From Paragorgia papillata (Eukaryota > Cnidaria > Anthozoa > Scleralcyonacea > Coralliidae): a stretch of 64,000 nucleotides of DNA. How positions within the stretch are numbered: the stretch's first letter is position 1; each line of letters begins with the position of its first letter. The stretch spans positions 372,001 through 436,000 of the forward strand of contig JAWNZC010000218.1 in assembly GCA_035771165.1 (NCBI GenBank), read 5' to 3'. Both the position numbers and the translations under genes were made by a program. Shown here piece by piece: positions 1 to 12,575 of the stretch. The notes under the pieces are model-generated. The model saw only the letters and a program-made list of their open reading frames with translations, was not told the origin of the DNA and made no database searches.

Positions 1-143
1 CGTCTACGAACATTTTCTGTAAATCGTTGATCAGTTTGCTGTTCACGTACCTCTTCGTCTCTGACGACTACGACGTCTTCTACCTCTTCATGGACTACAT
101 TCACTACAGGAGTTTTTGTTTTTTTAATTAGATATTTTAGCAT
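1..143 (-). CDS. Partial ORF running off the left edge, unidentified
   Basis: An open frame starts at the ATG at 143-141 and stays open to base 1, giving at least 47 codons. The visible part begins with a lysine-rich stretch (MLKYLIKKTKTP) and continues into an acidic, valine-rich segment. I do not recognise it. A P-element-like terminus lies about 180 bp upstream, at 313-327, so this could be the start of a gene inside another transposon that lies to the left. It could equally be a chance ORF. Confidence 0.25.
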   Translation of the reverse strand, partial: MLKYLIKKTKTPVVNVVHEEVEDVVVVRDEEVREQQTDQRFTENVRR

Positions 144-1253
144 ATTCACCGAAATTATTTTAATAAAAAAACCCAACACTACTTATAAATTAATATTCAA
201 ACATCCTCGTGAAGGCCTTCGGGTAGCAAGCTGACAACCATCCCCGCGAAGGTCCTGGGGACGAGATTGACAAATATCAACGATGCTATCATTCGATTTC
301 CAAGATGGCGACTTATATAGATCAGTGGTGCTAACAAAGCTATCGGGAGACCAACAGAGGCCTTTTCCGCTATCCCGGTTTTTGAAATTTCGTGGTATCC
401 CGTCGGGATACAAGTAAAACAGAAGTTAGTATCCAAAACGAAATTTTAGTATCCCGTGGATATCGGGATACCGCAAATTTCAGACCCTGATTGTTGTAAT
501 TCAGTCGGCGACGCCGATGCCTACTAGTACTCGGGCCAATCGGGATAATGATTGCCGATTTTTATCGCAGTTGCGCATGCGGGCGCGAGGTTACATGTTT
601 GCTTGATTGCTTCTGCCTGAGTCTCTGTCTCTTGCTTTGCTTTCCTTTATATCTCAACCACAGGTCTAAATTTCTTGTATTAAAACGTTAACTGAAGATG
701 CCACATCTATTCGAAGGCTACTCCTGACGCTGATTGGTTTTTGATATCACGTATCACTTTTCTGTCGCCAACAGTCGGGGACAAGTGTTCCCATTAAAAG
801 TTGACGCGTCGGCGACTGTTGTAATTGTCGCAGAAGTTAATGTTATTTTAGCCTTTAACTTCTCGCTTCTTTTGTTGTTTATTGTATAAAACCGAAATTT
901 TGTGAATATAGTTTATCATCTCTTTGATGATGTTACTGGTCAAGTATACGAATAATTTGCTGGGCAAGAATTTTATTACTCGATTAAAAAGTATAAAAGA
1001 AATCTGCATACATGTCCAATACTGTCGAATTTTACAAATAGACAGGAATTGCATGTTAACAAGTCGTAAAATCAGGTCGGTTTACAGGTCGTCATAAATA
1101 GTTTCACAAGTGAACTCGTTGTTAATCAACGGCATAGGACAAAACATGGACTGGACTCATGCACTCAAACATGGACTCAAAAAAAATTGGAAATATAAAA
1201 ATATGTATGTATTTATATATTTATTATGATATTAACTGTTATGTTTCCGAGAA
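144..1253. other. Non-coding stretch without recognisable gene
   Basis: No convincing coding frame is seen. The stretch holds short self-complementary GC-rich motifs, for example GTATCCCGTCGGGATAC near 394-410 and a related ATCCCGT...ATCGGGAT copy near 450-472. It also has two copies of a GTCGGCGAC motif near 510 and 812. Short ORFs here have no family features. Confidence 0.4.
313..327 (+). repeat. P-element-like right terminus (isolated)
   Basis: The 15 bases ending in GATCAGTG match the right end of the P element at 32998 (TTATAGAGATCAGTG) at 13 of 15 positions. The next eight bases, GTGCTAAC, resemble that element's 8-bp target duplication GTGCCGAC. If real, this is the right end of a second P-family element whose body lies to the left, largely outside the window. 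Confidence 0.3.
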
Positions 1254-2057
1254 TTATTAGCGCCTCACTATTGCGATGCCAACCGCTATTGAACGTGAAC
1301 TCCGCAGGCGAAGCATGCATTGCAAGTTCGGTTTTGCATGTGGGGCCTGCATGTCTCACTGTGCCTGGAGGTGATGTTAGCACATTATATATCTTTTCCG
1401 TTGTGAGGCAATATGGTAGTCTCACCGTCTCATATTACGTTCTCATAACAAAAGGAGACATCGAACAGGAGTTGTGTTCTTGTGTGTTAATATAGTGGTC
1501 TGAGTGTGTTTTGGGGGGAAATGACCCCGCTGAAGATCTGGTGTATTTTGAACTGTTTTAGTTGATATGGGGGAAAAGTGTTATGGTGACTTATTCACAC
1601 CCCCCATTTTTTGAATCACGTTTCCACCCCCTTTCTCAACTTAAAAACGCCCCGTGCTCTCAAGTTCAGATGGCTTTCATTTTGTTATTTGCGCTATACA
1701 GTCGATAGTTTATTCACAATCATGCAAACCGAGATACATTTAATTTATATTATACAGTGTATATTATCCACAACTAAACTTTCATATCAAAGTTGTAGTG
1801 GTAGATATGAAATGTGAAACGTTGGATGACCGCACTGCGTGTGCGATGCTATATTACTTGGTCGCGTACGTTAAAAGTCTGACTGCATATTGATCGTTGA
1901 ATTGAACGCAGTGGATCTTGATGCGCGCTTGTAATTTCACATGTCGCATTGAGAAACAACTATTTCGTCTTTGTTTTGGAGGACGTGCAGCGCTGGTTTA
2001 TTAACCTTTTATAAACGTTCAATAGCGGTTGGTACCACAATAGTGAGGCGCTAATAA
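1254..2057. mobile_element. MITE-like element with ~42-bp terminal inverted repeats
   Basis: The left end at 1254-1295 begins TTATTAGCGCCTCACTATTG. The right end at 2015-2057 is its reverse complement with about four mismatches, and the similarity continues through the motif CCAACCGCTATTGAACGT. The 804-bp interior has no convincing coding sequence. I could not settle a target-site duplication. Size and structure fit a non-autonomous DNA transposon of unknown superfamily. Confidence 0.65.
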
Positions 2058-2122
2058 CTCAAACTAGCTTAGTTTGATCTCTAAACATAATACTCAACAT
2101 TACAAGAGGTTCCAAATATTAC

Positions 2123-2284
2123 CTTGCTAAGATTTAGCGCCTTTTGTAGAGCGACATGTTCATCTTCCGTTTGGTACTCTTCCAGCCAGTTTACCAACCC
2201 AAAAGTTTTCGAAGTTTCTTCGATTTCGCTTGAGCTACTGTTTCCTTTACCAGAAACAACTTCGCTGTACAATTTCGCTGACAT
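2123..2284 (-). CDS. Candidate 5' coding exon, unidentified
   Basis: An ATG at 2284-2282 opens a 54-codon serine/glutamate-rich frame. It ends at a good splice donor (AAG|GTAATA, last exon base 2123). The protein begins MSAKLYSEVVSG and contains LVNWLEEYQTEDEHVALQ. No downstream exon is found in the remaining 2.1 kb on this strand, and the MITE at 1254-2057 lies in the way. It may be a first exon of a gene reaching beyond the window, or a relic. Confidence 0.25.
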
Positions 2285-2510
2285 ATTATATATATATATA
2301 TAAGTGATACCTGCGCTAATATCCTCAAACGCAAGACTATGGTTATATATCCAACACTGACAATGAGCACACCTCTCGGTATATGACAAGCATGTCAGCT
2401 GTTATTTCCTTATTAATTTTCCACTTAGTAGTAAAAGTAATACCACCCGTGGTAATACGCAGTTGAGAGATCACGAACGGTGATTGTATCAAGCATTTAT
2501 TTTTCATTTC

Positions 2511-2655
2511 CCCCCCCCCCCCCATATTTTTCTGACCCTCGACTTTTAGCCCTCGACCCTCGACTTGCGACCCTCGACCCTCGACTTGCGACCCTCGACC
2601 CTCGACCTGCGACCCTCGACCCTCGACTTGCGACCCTCGACCCTCGACCCTCGAC
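2511..2655 (+). repeat. Poly-C tract and 21-bp minisatellite
   Basis: A run of about 14 C is followed by tandem copies of a 21-bp unit built from CCCTCGAC and CTTGCGAC motifs, about five to six copies. Because 21 is a multiple of 3 the tract stays open in several frames and gives spurious repetitive ORFs on both strands. It directly abuts the first satellite array. Confidence 0.85.
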
Positions 2656-2664
2656 CAAAAGTTA

Positions 2665-5600
2665 GACTCGAAATATACCACATAATCCCCGTCAGCCGTA
2701 TTAATGACGCCACGCCGCAATTTGTTTAAAGCTTGCCTGCGTCGTTCATGGGTCTATGCCACTCCGGTGACTTATACTAGATTAAAGAGCATGAAATTCT
2801 GTATAACATGTAAATTTAAAAAAATCGGATACAATAGCGGCTGAGAAAATTTTACCTTTTCTGAGGAAATCTGAAATATACAACATAACCGCCGTCAGTT
2901 GTATTAATAACGCCGCGCCGAAATTTGTTTAAAGCTTTCCTGCGTCGTTCATGGGTCTATACCACTCTGGGGACTTATACTAGATTAAAGAGCATGAAAT
3001 TCTGTGTAACATATGTAAATTTAAAAAAAATCGTTATAGGGGACTTATACTAGATTAAAGAGCATGAAATTCTGTGTAACATATGTAAATTAAAAAAAAA
3101 TCGTATAGAATAGCGGCTGAGAAAATTGTGTTTATATCTGATGTAATATGATATATACAACAACATAACCTCCGTCAGTCGTATTAATAACGCCGCGGCG
3201 CAATTTGTTTAAAGCTTGCCTGCGTCGTTCATGGGTCTATGCCACTCTGGTGACTTATAGTAGATTAAAGAGCATGAAATTCTGTATAACATATGTAAAT
3301 TTAAAAAAATCGTATAGAATAGCGGCTGAGAATTTTGTGTTTATATCTGATGTAATAAGAAATATACAACATAACCGCCGTCAGTCGTATTAATAACGCC
3401 GCGCCGCAATTTGTTTAAAGCTTGCCTGCGTCGTTCATGGGTCTATGCCACTCTGGGGACTTATACTAGATTAAAGAGCATGAAATTCTGTATAACATAT
3501 GTAAATTTAAAAAAATCGTATACAATAGCGGCTGAGAAATTTGTGTTTATATCGCATGTAATAAGAAATATACCACATAATCCCCGTCAGCCGTATTAAT
3601 GACGCCACGCCGCAATTTGTTTAAAGCTTGCCTGCGTCGTTCATGGGTCTATGCCACTCCGGTGACTTATACTAGATTAAAGAGCATGAAATTCTGTATA
3701 ACATGTAAATTTAAAAAAAATCGGATACAATAGCGGCTGAGAAAATTTTACCTTTTCTGAGGAAATCTGAAATATACAACATAACCGCCGTCAGTTGTAT
3801 TAATAACGCCGCGCCGAAATTTGTTTAAAGCTTTCCTGCGTCGTTCATGGGTCTATACCACTCTGGGGACTTATACTAGATTAAAGAGCATGAAATTCTG
3901 TGTAACATATGTAAATTTAAAAAAATCGTATAGGGGACTTATACTAGATTAAAGAGCATGAAATTCTGTGTAACATATGTAAATTAAAAAAAATCGTATA
4001 GAATAGCGGCTGAGAAAATTGTGTTTATATCTGATGTAATATGATATATACAACATAACCTCCGTCAGTCGTATTAATAACGCCGCGGCGCAATTTGTTT
4101 AAAGCTTGCCTGCGTCGTTCATGGGTCTATGCCACTCTGGTGACTTATAGTAGATTAAAGAGCATGAAATTCTGTATAACATATGTAAATTTAAAAAAAT
4201 CGTATAGAATAGCGGCTGAGAATTTTGTGTTTATATCTGATGTAATAAGAAATATACAACATAACCGCCGTCAGTCGTATTAATAACGCCGCGCCGCAAT
4301 TTGTTTAAAGCTTGCCTGCGTCGTTCATGGGTCTATGCCACTCTGGGGACTTATACTAGATTAAAGAGCATGAAATTCTGTATAACATATGTAAATTTAA
4401 AAAAATCGTATACAATAGCGGCTGAGAAATTTGTGTTTATATCGCATGTAATAAGAAATATACCACATAATCCCCGTCAGCCGTATTAATGACGCCACGC
4501 CGCAATTTGTTTAAAGCTTGCCTGCGTCGTTCATGGGTCTATGCCACTCCGGTGACTTATACTAGATTAAAGAGCATGAAATTCTGTATAACATGTAAAT
4601 TAAAAAAAATCGGATACAATAGCGGCTGAGAAAATTTTACCTTTTCTGAGGAAATCTGAAATATACAACATAACCGCCGTCAGTTGTATTAATAACGCCG
4701 CGCCGAAATTTGTTTAAAGCTTTCCTGCGTCGTTCATGGGTCTATGCCACTCTGGGGACTTATACTAGATTAAAGAGCATGAAATTCTGTGTAACATATG
4801 TAAATTTAAAAAAATCGTATAAAATAGCGGCTGAGAAAATTTTACTTTTTGTGAGGAAATCTGAAATATACAACATAACATCCGTCAGTCGTATTAATAA
4901 CCGTCAGTCGTATTAATAACGCCGCGCCGCAATTTGTTTAAAGCTTGCCTGCGCCGTTCATGGGTCTATGCCACTCTGGGGACTTATACTAGATTAAAGA
5001 GCATGAAATTCTGTATAACATATGTAAATTTTAAAAAATCGTATAAAATAGCGGCTGAGAAAATTTTACTTTTGTGAGGAAATCTGAAATATACAACATA
5101 ACATCCGTCAGTCGTATTAATAACGCCGCGCCGCAATTTGTTTAAAGCTTGCCTGCGTCGTTCATGGGTCCATGCCACTCTGGTTACTTATAGTAGATTA
5201 AAGAGCATGAAATTCTGTATAACATATGTAAATTTAAAAAAATCGTATAGAATACCGGCTGAGAATTTTGTGTTTATATCTGATGTAATAAGAAATATAC
5301 AACATAACCGCCGTCAGTCGTATTAATAACGCCGCGCCGCAATTTGTTTAAAGCTTGCCTGCGCCGTTCATGGGTCTATGCCACACTGGGGACTTATACT
5401 GATTAAAGAGCATGAAATTCTGTATAACATATGTAAATTTAAAAAAATCGTATAAAATAGCGGCTGAGAAAATTTTACTTTTTGTGAGGAAATCTGAAAT
5501 ATACAACATAACATCCGTCAGTCGTATTAATAACCGTCAGTCGTATTAATAACGCCGCGCCGCAATTTGTTTAAAGCTTGCCTGCGCCGTTCATGGGTCT

Positions 5601-8600
5601 ATGCCACTCTGGGGACTTATACTAGATTAAAGAGCATGAAATTCTGTATAACATATGTAAATTTTAAAAAATCGTATAAAATAGCGGCTGAGAAAATTTT
5701 ACTTTTTGTGAGGAAATCTGAAATATACAACATAACATCCGTCAGTCGTATTAATAACGCCGCGCCGCAATTTGTTTAAAGCTTGCCTGCGTCGTTCATG
5801 GGTCTATGCCACTCTGGTTACTTATAGTAGATTAAAGAGCATGAAATTCTGTATAACATATGTAAATTAAAAAAAATCGTATAGAATACCGGCTGAGAAT
5901 TTTGTGTTTATATCTGATGTAATAAGAAATATACAACATAACCGCCGTCAGTCGTATTAATAACGCCGCGCCGCAATTTGTTTAAAGCTTGCCTGCGCCG
6001 TTCATGGGTCTATGCCACTCTGGGGACTTATACTGATTAAAGAGCATGAAATTCTGTATAACATATGTAAATTTAAAAAAATCGTATAAAATAGCGGCTG
6101 AGAAAATTTTACTTTTTGTGAGGAAATCTGAAATATACAAGATAACATCCGTCAGTCGTATTAATAACGCCGCGCCGCAATTTGTTTAAAGCTTGCCTGC
6201 GTCGTTCATGGGTCTATGCCACTCTGGGGACTTATACTAGATTAAAGAGCATGAAATTCTGTATAACATATGTAAATTAAAAAAAATCGTATACAATAGC
6301 GGCTGAGAAATTTGTGTTTATATCGCATGTAATAAGAAATATACCACATAATCCCCGTCAGCCGTATTAATGACGCCACGCCGCAATTTGTTTAAAGCTT
6401 GCCTGCGTCGTTCATGGGTCTATGCCACTCCGGTGACTTATACTAGATTAAAGAGCATGAAATTCTGTATAACATGTAAATTAAAAAAAATCGGATACAA
6501 TAGCGGCTGAGAAAATTTTACCTTTTCTGAGGAAATCTGAAATATACAACATAACCGCCGTCAGTTGTATTAATAACGCCGCGCCGAAATTTGTTTAAAG
6601 CTTGCCTGCGTCGTTCATGGGTCTATACCACTCTGGGGACTTATACTAGATTAAAGAGCATGAAATTCTGTGTAACATATGTAAATTAAAAAAAATCGTA
6701 TAGGGGACTTATACTAGATTAAAGAGCATGAAATTCTGTGTAACATATGTAAATTTAAAAAAATCGTATAAAATAGCGGCTGAGAAAATTTTACTTTTTG
6801 TGAGGAAATCTGAAATATACAACATAACATCCGTCAGTCGTATTAATAACCGTCAGTCGTATTAATAACGCCGCGCCGCAATTTGTTTAAAGCTTGCCTG
6901 CGCCGTTCATGGGTCTATGCCACTCTGGGGACTTATACTAGATTAAAGAGCATGAAATTCTGTATAACATATGTAAATTTTAAAAAATCGTATAAAATAG
7001 CGGCTGAGAAAATTTTACTTTTTGTGAGGAAATCTGAAATATACAACATAACATCCGTCAGTCGTATTAATAACGCCGCGCCGCAATTTGTTTAAAGCTT
7101 GCCTGCGCCGTTCATGGGTCTATGCCACTCTGGGGACTTATACTAGATTAAAGAGCATGAAATTCTGTATAACATATGTAAATTTTAAAAAATCGTATAA
7201 AATAGCGGCTGAGAAAATTTTACTTTTTGTGAGGAAATCTGAAATATACAACATAACATCCGTCAGTCGTATTAATAACGCCGCGCCGCAATTTGTTTAA
7301 AGCTTGCCTGCGTCGTTCATGGGTCTATGCCACTCTGGTTACTTATAGTAGATTAAAGAGCATGAAATTCTGTATAACATATGTAAATTAAAAAAAATCG
7401 TATAGAATACCGGCTGAGAATTTTGTGTTTATATCTGATGTAATAAGAAATATACAACATAACCGCCATCAGTCGTATTAATAACGCCGCGCCGCAATTT
7501 GTTTAAAGCTTGCCTGCGCCGTTCATGGGTCTATGCCACTCTGGGGACTTATACTGATTAAAGAGCATGAAATTCTGTATAACATATGTAAATTTAAAAA
7601 AATCGTATAAAATAGCGGCTGAGAAAATTTTACTTTTTGTGAGGAAATCTGAAATATACAACATAACATCCGTCAGTCGTATTAATAACCGTCAGTCGTA
7701 TTAATAACGCCGCGCCGCAATTTGTTTAAAGCTTGCCTGCGCCGTTCATGGGTCTATGCCACTCTGGGGACTTATACTAGATTAAAGAGCATGAAATTCT
7801 GTATAACATATGTAAATTTTAAAAAATCGTATAAAATAGCGGCTGAGAAAATTTTACTTTTTGTGAGGAAATCTGAAATATACAACATAACATCCGTCAG
7901 TCGTATTAATAACGCCGCGCCGCAATTTGTTTAAAGCTTGCGTGCGTCGTTCATGGGTCTATGCCACTCTGGTTACTTATAGTAGATTAAAGAGCATGAA
8001 ATTCTGTATAACATATGTAAATTAAAAAAAATCGTATAGAATACCGGCTGAGAATTTTGTGTTTATATCTGATGTAATAAGAAATATACAACATAACCGC
8101 CGTCAGTCGTATTAATAACGCCGCGCCGCAATTTGTTTAAAGCTTGCCTGCGCCGTTCATGGGTCTATGCCACTCTGGGGACTTATACTGATTAAAGAGC
8201 ATGAAATTCTGTATAACATATGTAAATTTAAAAAAATCGTATAAAATAGCGGCTGAGAAAATTTTACTTTTTGTGAGGAAATCTGAAATATACAAGATAA
8301 CATCCGTCAGTCGTATTAATAACGCCGCGCCGCAATTTGTTTAAAGCTTGCCTGCGTCGTTCATGGGTCTATGCCACTCTGGGGACTTATACTAGATTAA
8401 AGAGCATGAAATTCTGTATAACATATGTAAATTTAAAAAAATCGTATAGAATAGCGGCTGAGAAATTTGTGTTTATATCGCATGTAATAAGAAATATACC
8501 ACATAATCCCCGTCAGCCGTATTAATGACGCCGCGCCGCAATTTATTTAAACCTTGCCTGCGTCGTTCATGGGTCTATGCCACTCCGGTGACTTATACTA

Positions 8601-8782
8601 GATTAAAGAGCATGAAATTCTGTATAACATGTAAATTAAAAAAAATCGGATACAATAGCGGCTGAGAAAACTTTACCTTTTCTGAGGAAATCTGAAATAT
8701 ACAACATAACCGCCGTCAGTTGTATTAATAACGCCGCGCCGAAATTTGTTTAAAGCTTTCCTGCGTCGTTCATGGGTCTATA
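2665..8782 (+). repeat. ~205-bp satellite array 1
   Basis: About 30 head-to-tail copies (length divided by period) of a ~205-bp unit. Landmarks are GCAATTTGTTTAAAGC, CATGGGTCTATGCCACTC, TTAAAGAGCATGAAATTCTG, ATAGCGGCTGAG and CGTCAGTCGTATTAATAACG. Two subtypes alternate: one with TTTGTGTTTATATCTGATG and one with TTTACTTTTTGTGAGG. Larger blocks are duplicated: an ~890-bp block at about 2730-3620 recurs at about 3620-4510, and units near 5567 recur 1316 bp later. Each unit can be read as a 62-70 codon frame, but that frame starts at TTG and drifts, so I do not call it a gene. The array continues after the Harbinger insertion. Confidence 0.97.
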
Positions 8783-8822
8783 GAGACTTTAAGATCGCAC
8801 GACAACGGCAACGGCGACGCTA

Positions 8823-9540
8823 ATCGGAAGCGATCATTTCACCAAAAATGCTTACTGTGCAGTTTTGTGACGTCGCGACGTCGCGTCCACGACGCGAGAA
8901 CTCGCGTTTTGGCGTTGTGGCTGCTTTGTGAGTTTTGGGGAGAGTGGACTGTCGGTGGATAATCATTTATAAAGGTATTTATCAATGAATCTCTGTTTTT
9001 CGTTTAAATTACCTGTATTTAGCGCTTTTGGAGGGATATGTTAAGGTGATCGTTTCTGTTTTAAAGTGGTTAACCTTTGTCAACCTTTGTTGTTAGCTTG
9101 AGAATAATTACGAAAGTTTGTTTTAATATTCATGTTCCAAAATAGCACAAGCTTACAGAATTAGATAAATAATTCATAACTCACAATCTTGTTTGTTTTG
9201 TATCAAATTCTAAAAAGACGTATGGCAAATTTAGCAAAGAATTCATGACTCACGACCTTGTTTGTTATGTATATCTACACAAATTTTAAGAGTTACTTCT
9301 TCCTAAAGCACAAATATGGAAAGGTTATTGTTCAGTTAAAAGTCAGGCATGTAGTTGCTGGAAATGATAGATGAAAAATTACCATTTAATTAGGTTACGT
9401 TTAGGGTTATGGCCAGGTTTCATAATTATACATTTACATATTTATTTTGTTTTATCTTATTATCTTTCACTGATAACAGACACTATCTTGTTGAACAAGT
9501 TTTAACCTGTATAATAAATAGGGTTTGATTTTTATTATCA
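8823..9540. other. Harbinger 5' non-coding region
   Basis: A GC-rich subterminal zone rich in CGTCGCGACG-like motifs (about 8860-8920) is followed by AT-rich sequence without a coding frame. It presumably holds the promoter of the Myb-like gene. An upstream non-coding exon is possible, because the sequence just before that gene's ATG ends in a good splice acceptor (TTTTTTCTAG at 9760-9769). Confidence 0.4.
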
Positions 9541-9720
9541 TTATTATTATTATTATTATTTTGGTCAGGATCAGGCTTATGTAACTAACTGTATGTACTG
9601 TATATACAGTATGTACTGTATATATAATATAATTATATATATACACATACATACATACATACATACATACATACATACATACATACATACACACATACAT
9701 ACATATATAGATATATACAC
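9535..9720 (+). repeat. Microsatellites (ATT)n and (TACA)n
   Basis: A short ATT/TTA run near 9535-9561 is followed by TATA-rich sequence. A tetranucleotide CATA/TACA tract of more than ten copies lies at about 9645-9715. They lie within the Harbinger element, upstream of its Myb-like gene, and create a meaningless tyrosine/valine-rich ORF on the minus strand. Confidence 0.9.
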
Positions 9721-9773
9721 ACATGTTTCTGTATGTAGAACATATAGAACTTACTCTTATTTTTTCTAGGAAA

Positions 9774-10430
9774 ATGGAGTGGACAACAGAGCATAACATT
9801 ATTCTCTGCCGTGAAGTATTAACCATCAGTCCTTTCAAGCACAGGAAGGGGTCAGTGGAACGAGGTGCTCTGTGGAAGGAAATCGCAACCAATTTGAACT
9901 CTTTAATAAACCCAAAATATACAGTGACACAACGATCAGTTAGAGACCATCTAGTCCTGCTGCAAAAGAAATACCTGAAGAAAATGAGGCAGGAAGAACG
10001 GGAGACTGGTACTTCTCCGGAGAAGACACAACTGGATGAAATCATTGAAGAAATCAATGATGTTGAGGAAACAGCAGATGCTGAACAACAAGAGGCAAGT
10101 CGTGCTCAACAAGACAAAGCTGAGCAAGATAAAATGAAAGCTGATGACATAAGAAGAAAAGCCATGGAAACAATGGGGGAAACAAAAAGGAGAAATGCTG
10201 AAGAGGATGAAGAAAATACTAGTATGAATAAAAGGAAAAGGAGGAGTGGCAGTGAAACCATTGAGTATTTAAAAGAGAAATTCATGAACGAACGAGGACT
10301 AAAAGAGGAGGAAATGCAATTGAAAAGGAAAATGCATGAATTGGAAGAAAAAAAGTTTGAATCTACTTCGATGCAGCAGCAGCAATCCAGCAACCAACAA
10401 GATTTAATAATCCAAAGAATGGTAGAACAG

Positions 10431-10463
<33 letters not shown>

Positions 10464-10574
10464 TTTCAGCAACAAATCCAACAGATGTCAAATTTGCAAA
10501 TGATGCTTATGCAAAGTCAACAGCAACAGCAACAAGCAATGTTAGATTTTTTTGAAAAGATGAAGAAAAATTAA
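9774..10574 (+). CDS. Myb/SANT-like DNA-binding protein of Harbinger
   Basis: The protein has 266 residues starting at ATG 9774 (MEWTTEHNIILC). The frame is open 17 codons further upstream, but a splice-acceptor-like TTCTAG precedes this ATG, so I take it as the start. The first ~85 residues fit a Myb/SANT-like trihelix domain: W3, a WKEIATNLN motif, and RSVRDHLVLLQKKY. Next come a glutamate-rich region, a basic KRKRRSGSE patch that could be a nuclear signal, a charged coiled-coil stretch and a glutamine-rich C-terminus of CAG/CAA runs. In this superfamily such a partner brings the transposase to the nucleus and to the element ends. It converges on the transposase gene downstream. No stop or frameshift is seen. 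Confidence 0.85.
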
Positions 10575-11085
10575 CAACACTTAATAATGAAAATTTGTTA
10601 TTAAACCCTCATTATATTCTTTAAAAGTGGCTTGCATTTTACATTTGCCATTGTTAATGTTGAGTCCCATTGGGCTGTTCATATTTAAATTTCCATTAGA
10701 TAGTTGTTGAATGATGACCATTCTATTATTTAAAGTTGTATTAAGTTAACCATTTGGTTAAGGTGGCTCCATATGAATCTTTTTAAGAATCAGGTGTAAT
10801 ATTTAAGAATAAAATTACAAATGAAGAAAACTTGACATGGTGTGCATGTGCATGTTTTTACAGTGTGCTTATGCTGCTTGCTTTTAAAAAAACAACATGT
10901 AAGATGTGTGACTGTGGTTTATTTTAGCCAATCACCCCCAGCACTGCTACATAATCTATTTGTTTTTATTTACAATTTTATCATTATAAATATTACTAAA
11001 ATAAATACATACCAATGTAAAATTGTAAATACAGAATTGAATAAGTACATACCATGGTTCAAATATCATGTTCAAATATACAAAA

Positions 11086-12404
11086 TCATGCAAAGTATTC
11101 ATGCAGAGTTGGTGGGTCTAAATTAAAATACTTTGAGGTATTATTTTTATAGAGGCAAGTCAGGGCATTCCTTAAAAGAGCACAAACTATATACATTTTC
11201 CCTACTTGACTCAGTCCAATTTTAAGATTCTTCTTAAAGTCTATAAATTTAAAGTAATTGACTATATCACCAAATAGCCACTCTACAGACACTCTAACGA
11301 GGCTCATTGATTTGTTGTAGTCCAGCATATCCTGAGTCATGATCGCCTGGCGAAATGGAGCTTGTAGGTGTATCCTCAGTGGATATGCTGGGTCCCCATA
11401 AATGCACATTGGTTCTTGATTTCTTGAAAATGCAAACTGGGCCAGGTTCTCATATAAGCCAGATTCACCAAGCATCCTTGCATCGTGCATTCTTCCTTCT
11501 GTTAAAAAAGGTAAAATAATTTAATGCCATTTCTTGGATTATTTTAATATCTGGATACATGGTCATTATCGAAAGGAAAATTCCATTCACCTGACTTTCT
11601 GAAAATAAATCAAGTCTACCATGTATTCTTTCACAATCTCAGCCATGCATTCTTTCAGTCTTTATACTTTATGCAGTTTTGCATTTAACATCTTTCCAAT
11701 GCGATAATTACAATATAAACATTTTGGAAAAGCTACCTACCAACTGGTCCATACAAATTAGCAATAAGTCCATTGGGCAATGTAACGGATTGGAACTTTA
11801 ATGCGTGCACTCTTTTATGACCATTGTACACGATCCTCTGATTTTTTCCAGGCTTTGAAATTTGTCGGACAGTTCCATCAACAAAACCAAAGCAGTTGGT
11901 TAGAGCTGCACCTTTGGCAGAAATCACCTCTGCATAAGTTTCTAGTGCTTCTGGATTCAGGATCTGGTGATTCCACTGTGTTACGTGATGGCCATGAGTG
12001 TTATAAATGAAATCGATCATTTTATTGTTGATCATTGACAGTTCAGGCACCGATCTTCCAAATGAAGAAATCATGTCATAATACCGGCATGGATAGGCAA
12101 ATCTCTGTAAAAGAATGCACAAGGCTTCTTCTCGTTCACACACAGTTCCTTGGTAGCATTTTACGGTAGCCGGAATTCCAAGGGCGTCTGCAAGAAAGGG
12201 TATATCTCGCTTTTCCACTCTGAATTCACTTTTACACTCAGCTTCACAAATTGACTGCAGGTCAAACTCTGGGTAGCTTGTGTAAGAATATTCCGGATTC
12301 GAAGAAGTATTGAGGTCATAAAGCAATAAAAACTCCTCTTCGTCTAACAAACCTTCATCTACACCAACCAGCAACAAATCACGAGCAGATTTAAAGGATA
12401 CCAT
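11086..12404 (-). CDS. Harbinger DDE transposase (HARBI1-like), two exons
   Basis: Exon 1 runs from ATG 12404 to 11741 and exon 2 from 11498 to the stop at 11086. They join across a GT-AG intron (donor GTAGGT, acceptor TTTTTTAACAG) to give 358 residues, the usual family length. A helix-turn-helix region (FAYPCRYYDMISSFGRS) precedes the DDE nuclease domain. The catalytic residues are visible: D in GFVDGT, D in YGDPAYPL and E in VSVEWLFG. The splice restores the family signature GPVEGRMHDARML. All known motifs are present and the frame is intact, so the enzyme may be functional. It would act with the Myb-like protein encoded convergently on the other strand. The similarity to vertebrate HARBI1 is by family, not orthology. 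Confidence 0.92.
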
Positions 12405-12575
12405 TGCAAGTAAACGACAGAAACACTGCTTTGCGGTTTACCTTGACGTCGCCGTTGGCGTTGTGGAAAAACCTTAAATATAAAAGATCTACGTCGCCGA
12501 CGGCGTCCTCTCCCCAGACCCTTCTCGGTTTTGATGTTGCCGTTGCGGTTGTCGTCGTGTTATCTTAAAGTCCGT

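Larger units (their letters stand above)
8783..12575. mobile_element. PIF/Harbinger DNA transposon inserted in the satellite
   Basis: Inverted ends share GACTTTAAGAT followed by a CGACAACGGCAACGG-like stretch (left about 8783-8822, right about 12536-12575). The satellite unit is cut inside GGGTCTATACCACTC. The left flank ends in TATA (8779-8782) and the right flank restarts with TATA (12576-12579), so the insertion is exact with a short duplication. The family usually duplicates a 3-bp TWA, so TAT or ATA within this is possible. Inside are the two genes expected of an autonomous Harbinger: a Myb/SANT-like protein on + and a DDE transposase on -, arranged convergently. Confidence 0.92.

Noticed and set aside
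2343..2720. Repetitive ORFs with VEGRGSQ or LDPRLAT repeats
   Set aside because: Both strands are open only because of the 21-bp minisatellite.
9467..10393. Minus-strand ORFs opposite the Myb-like gene
   Set aside because: They consist of translated tetranucleotide repeats and the antisense of glutamine/glutamate codons.
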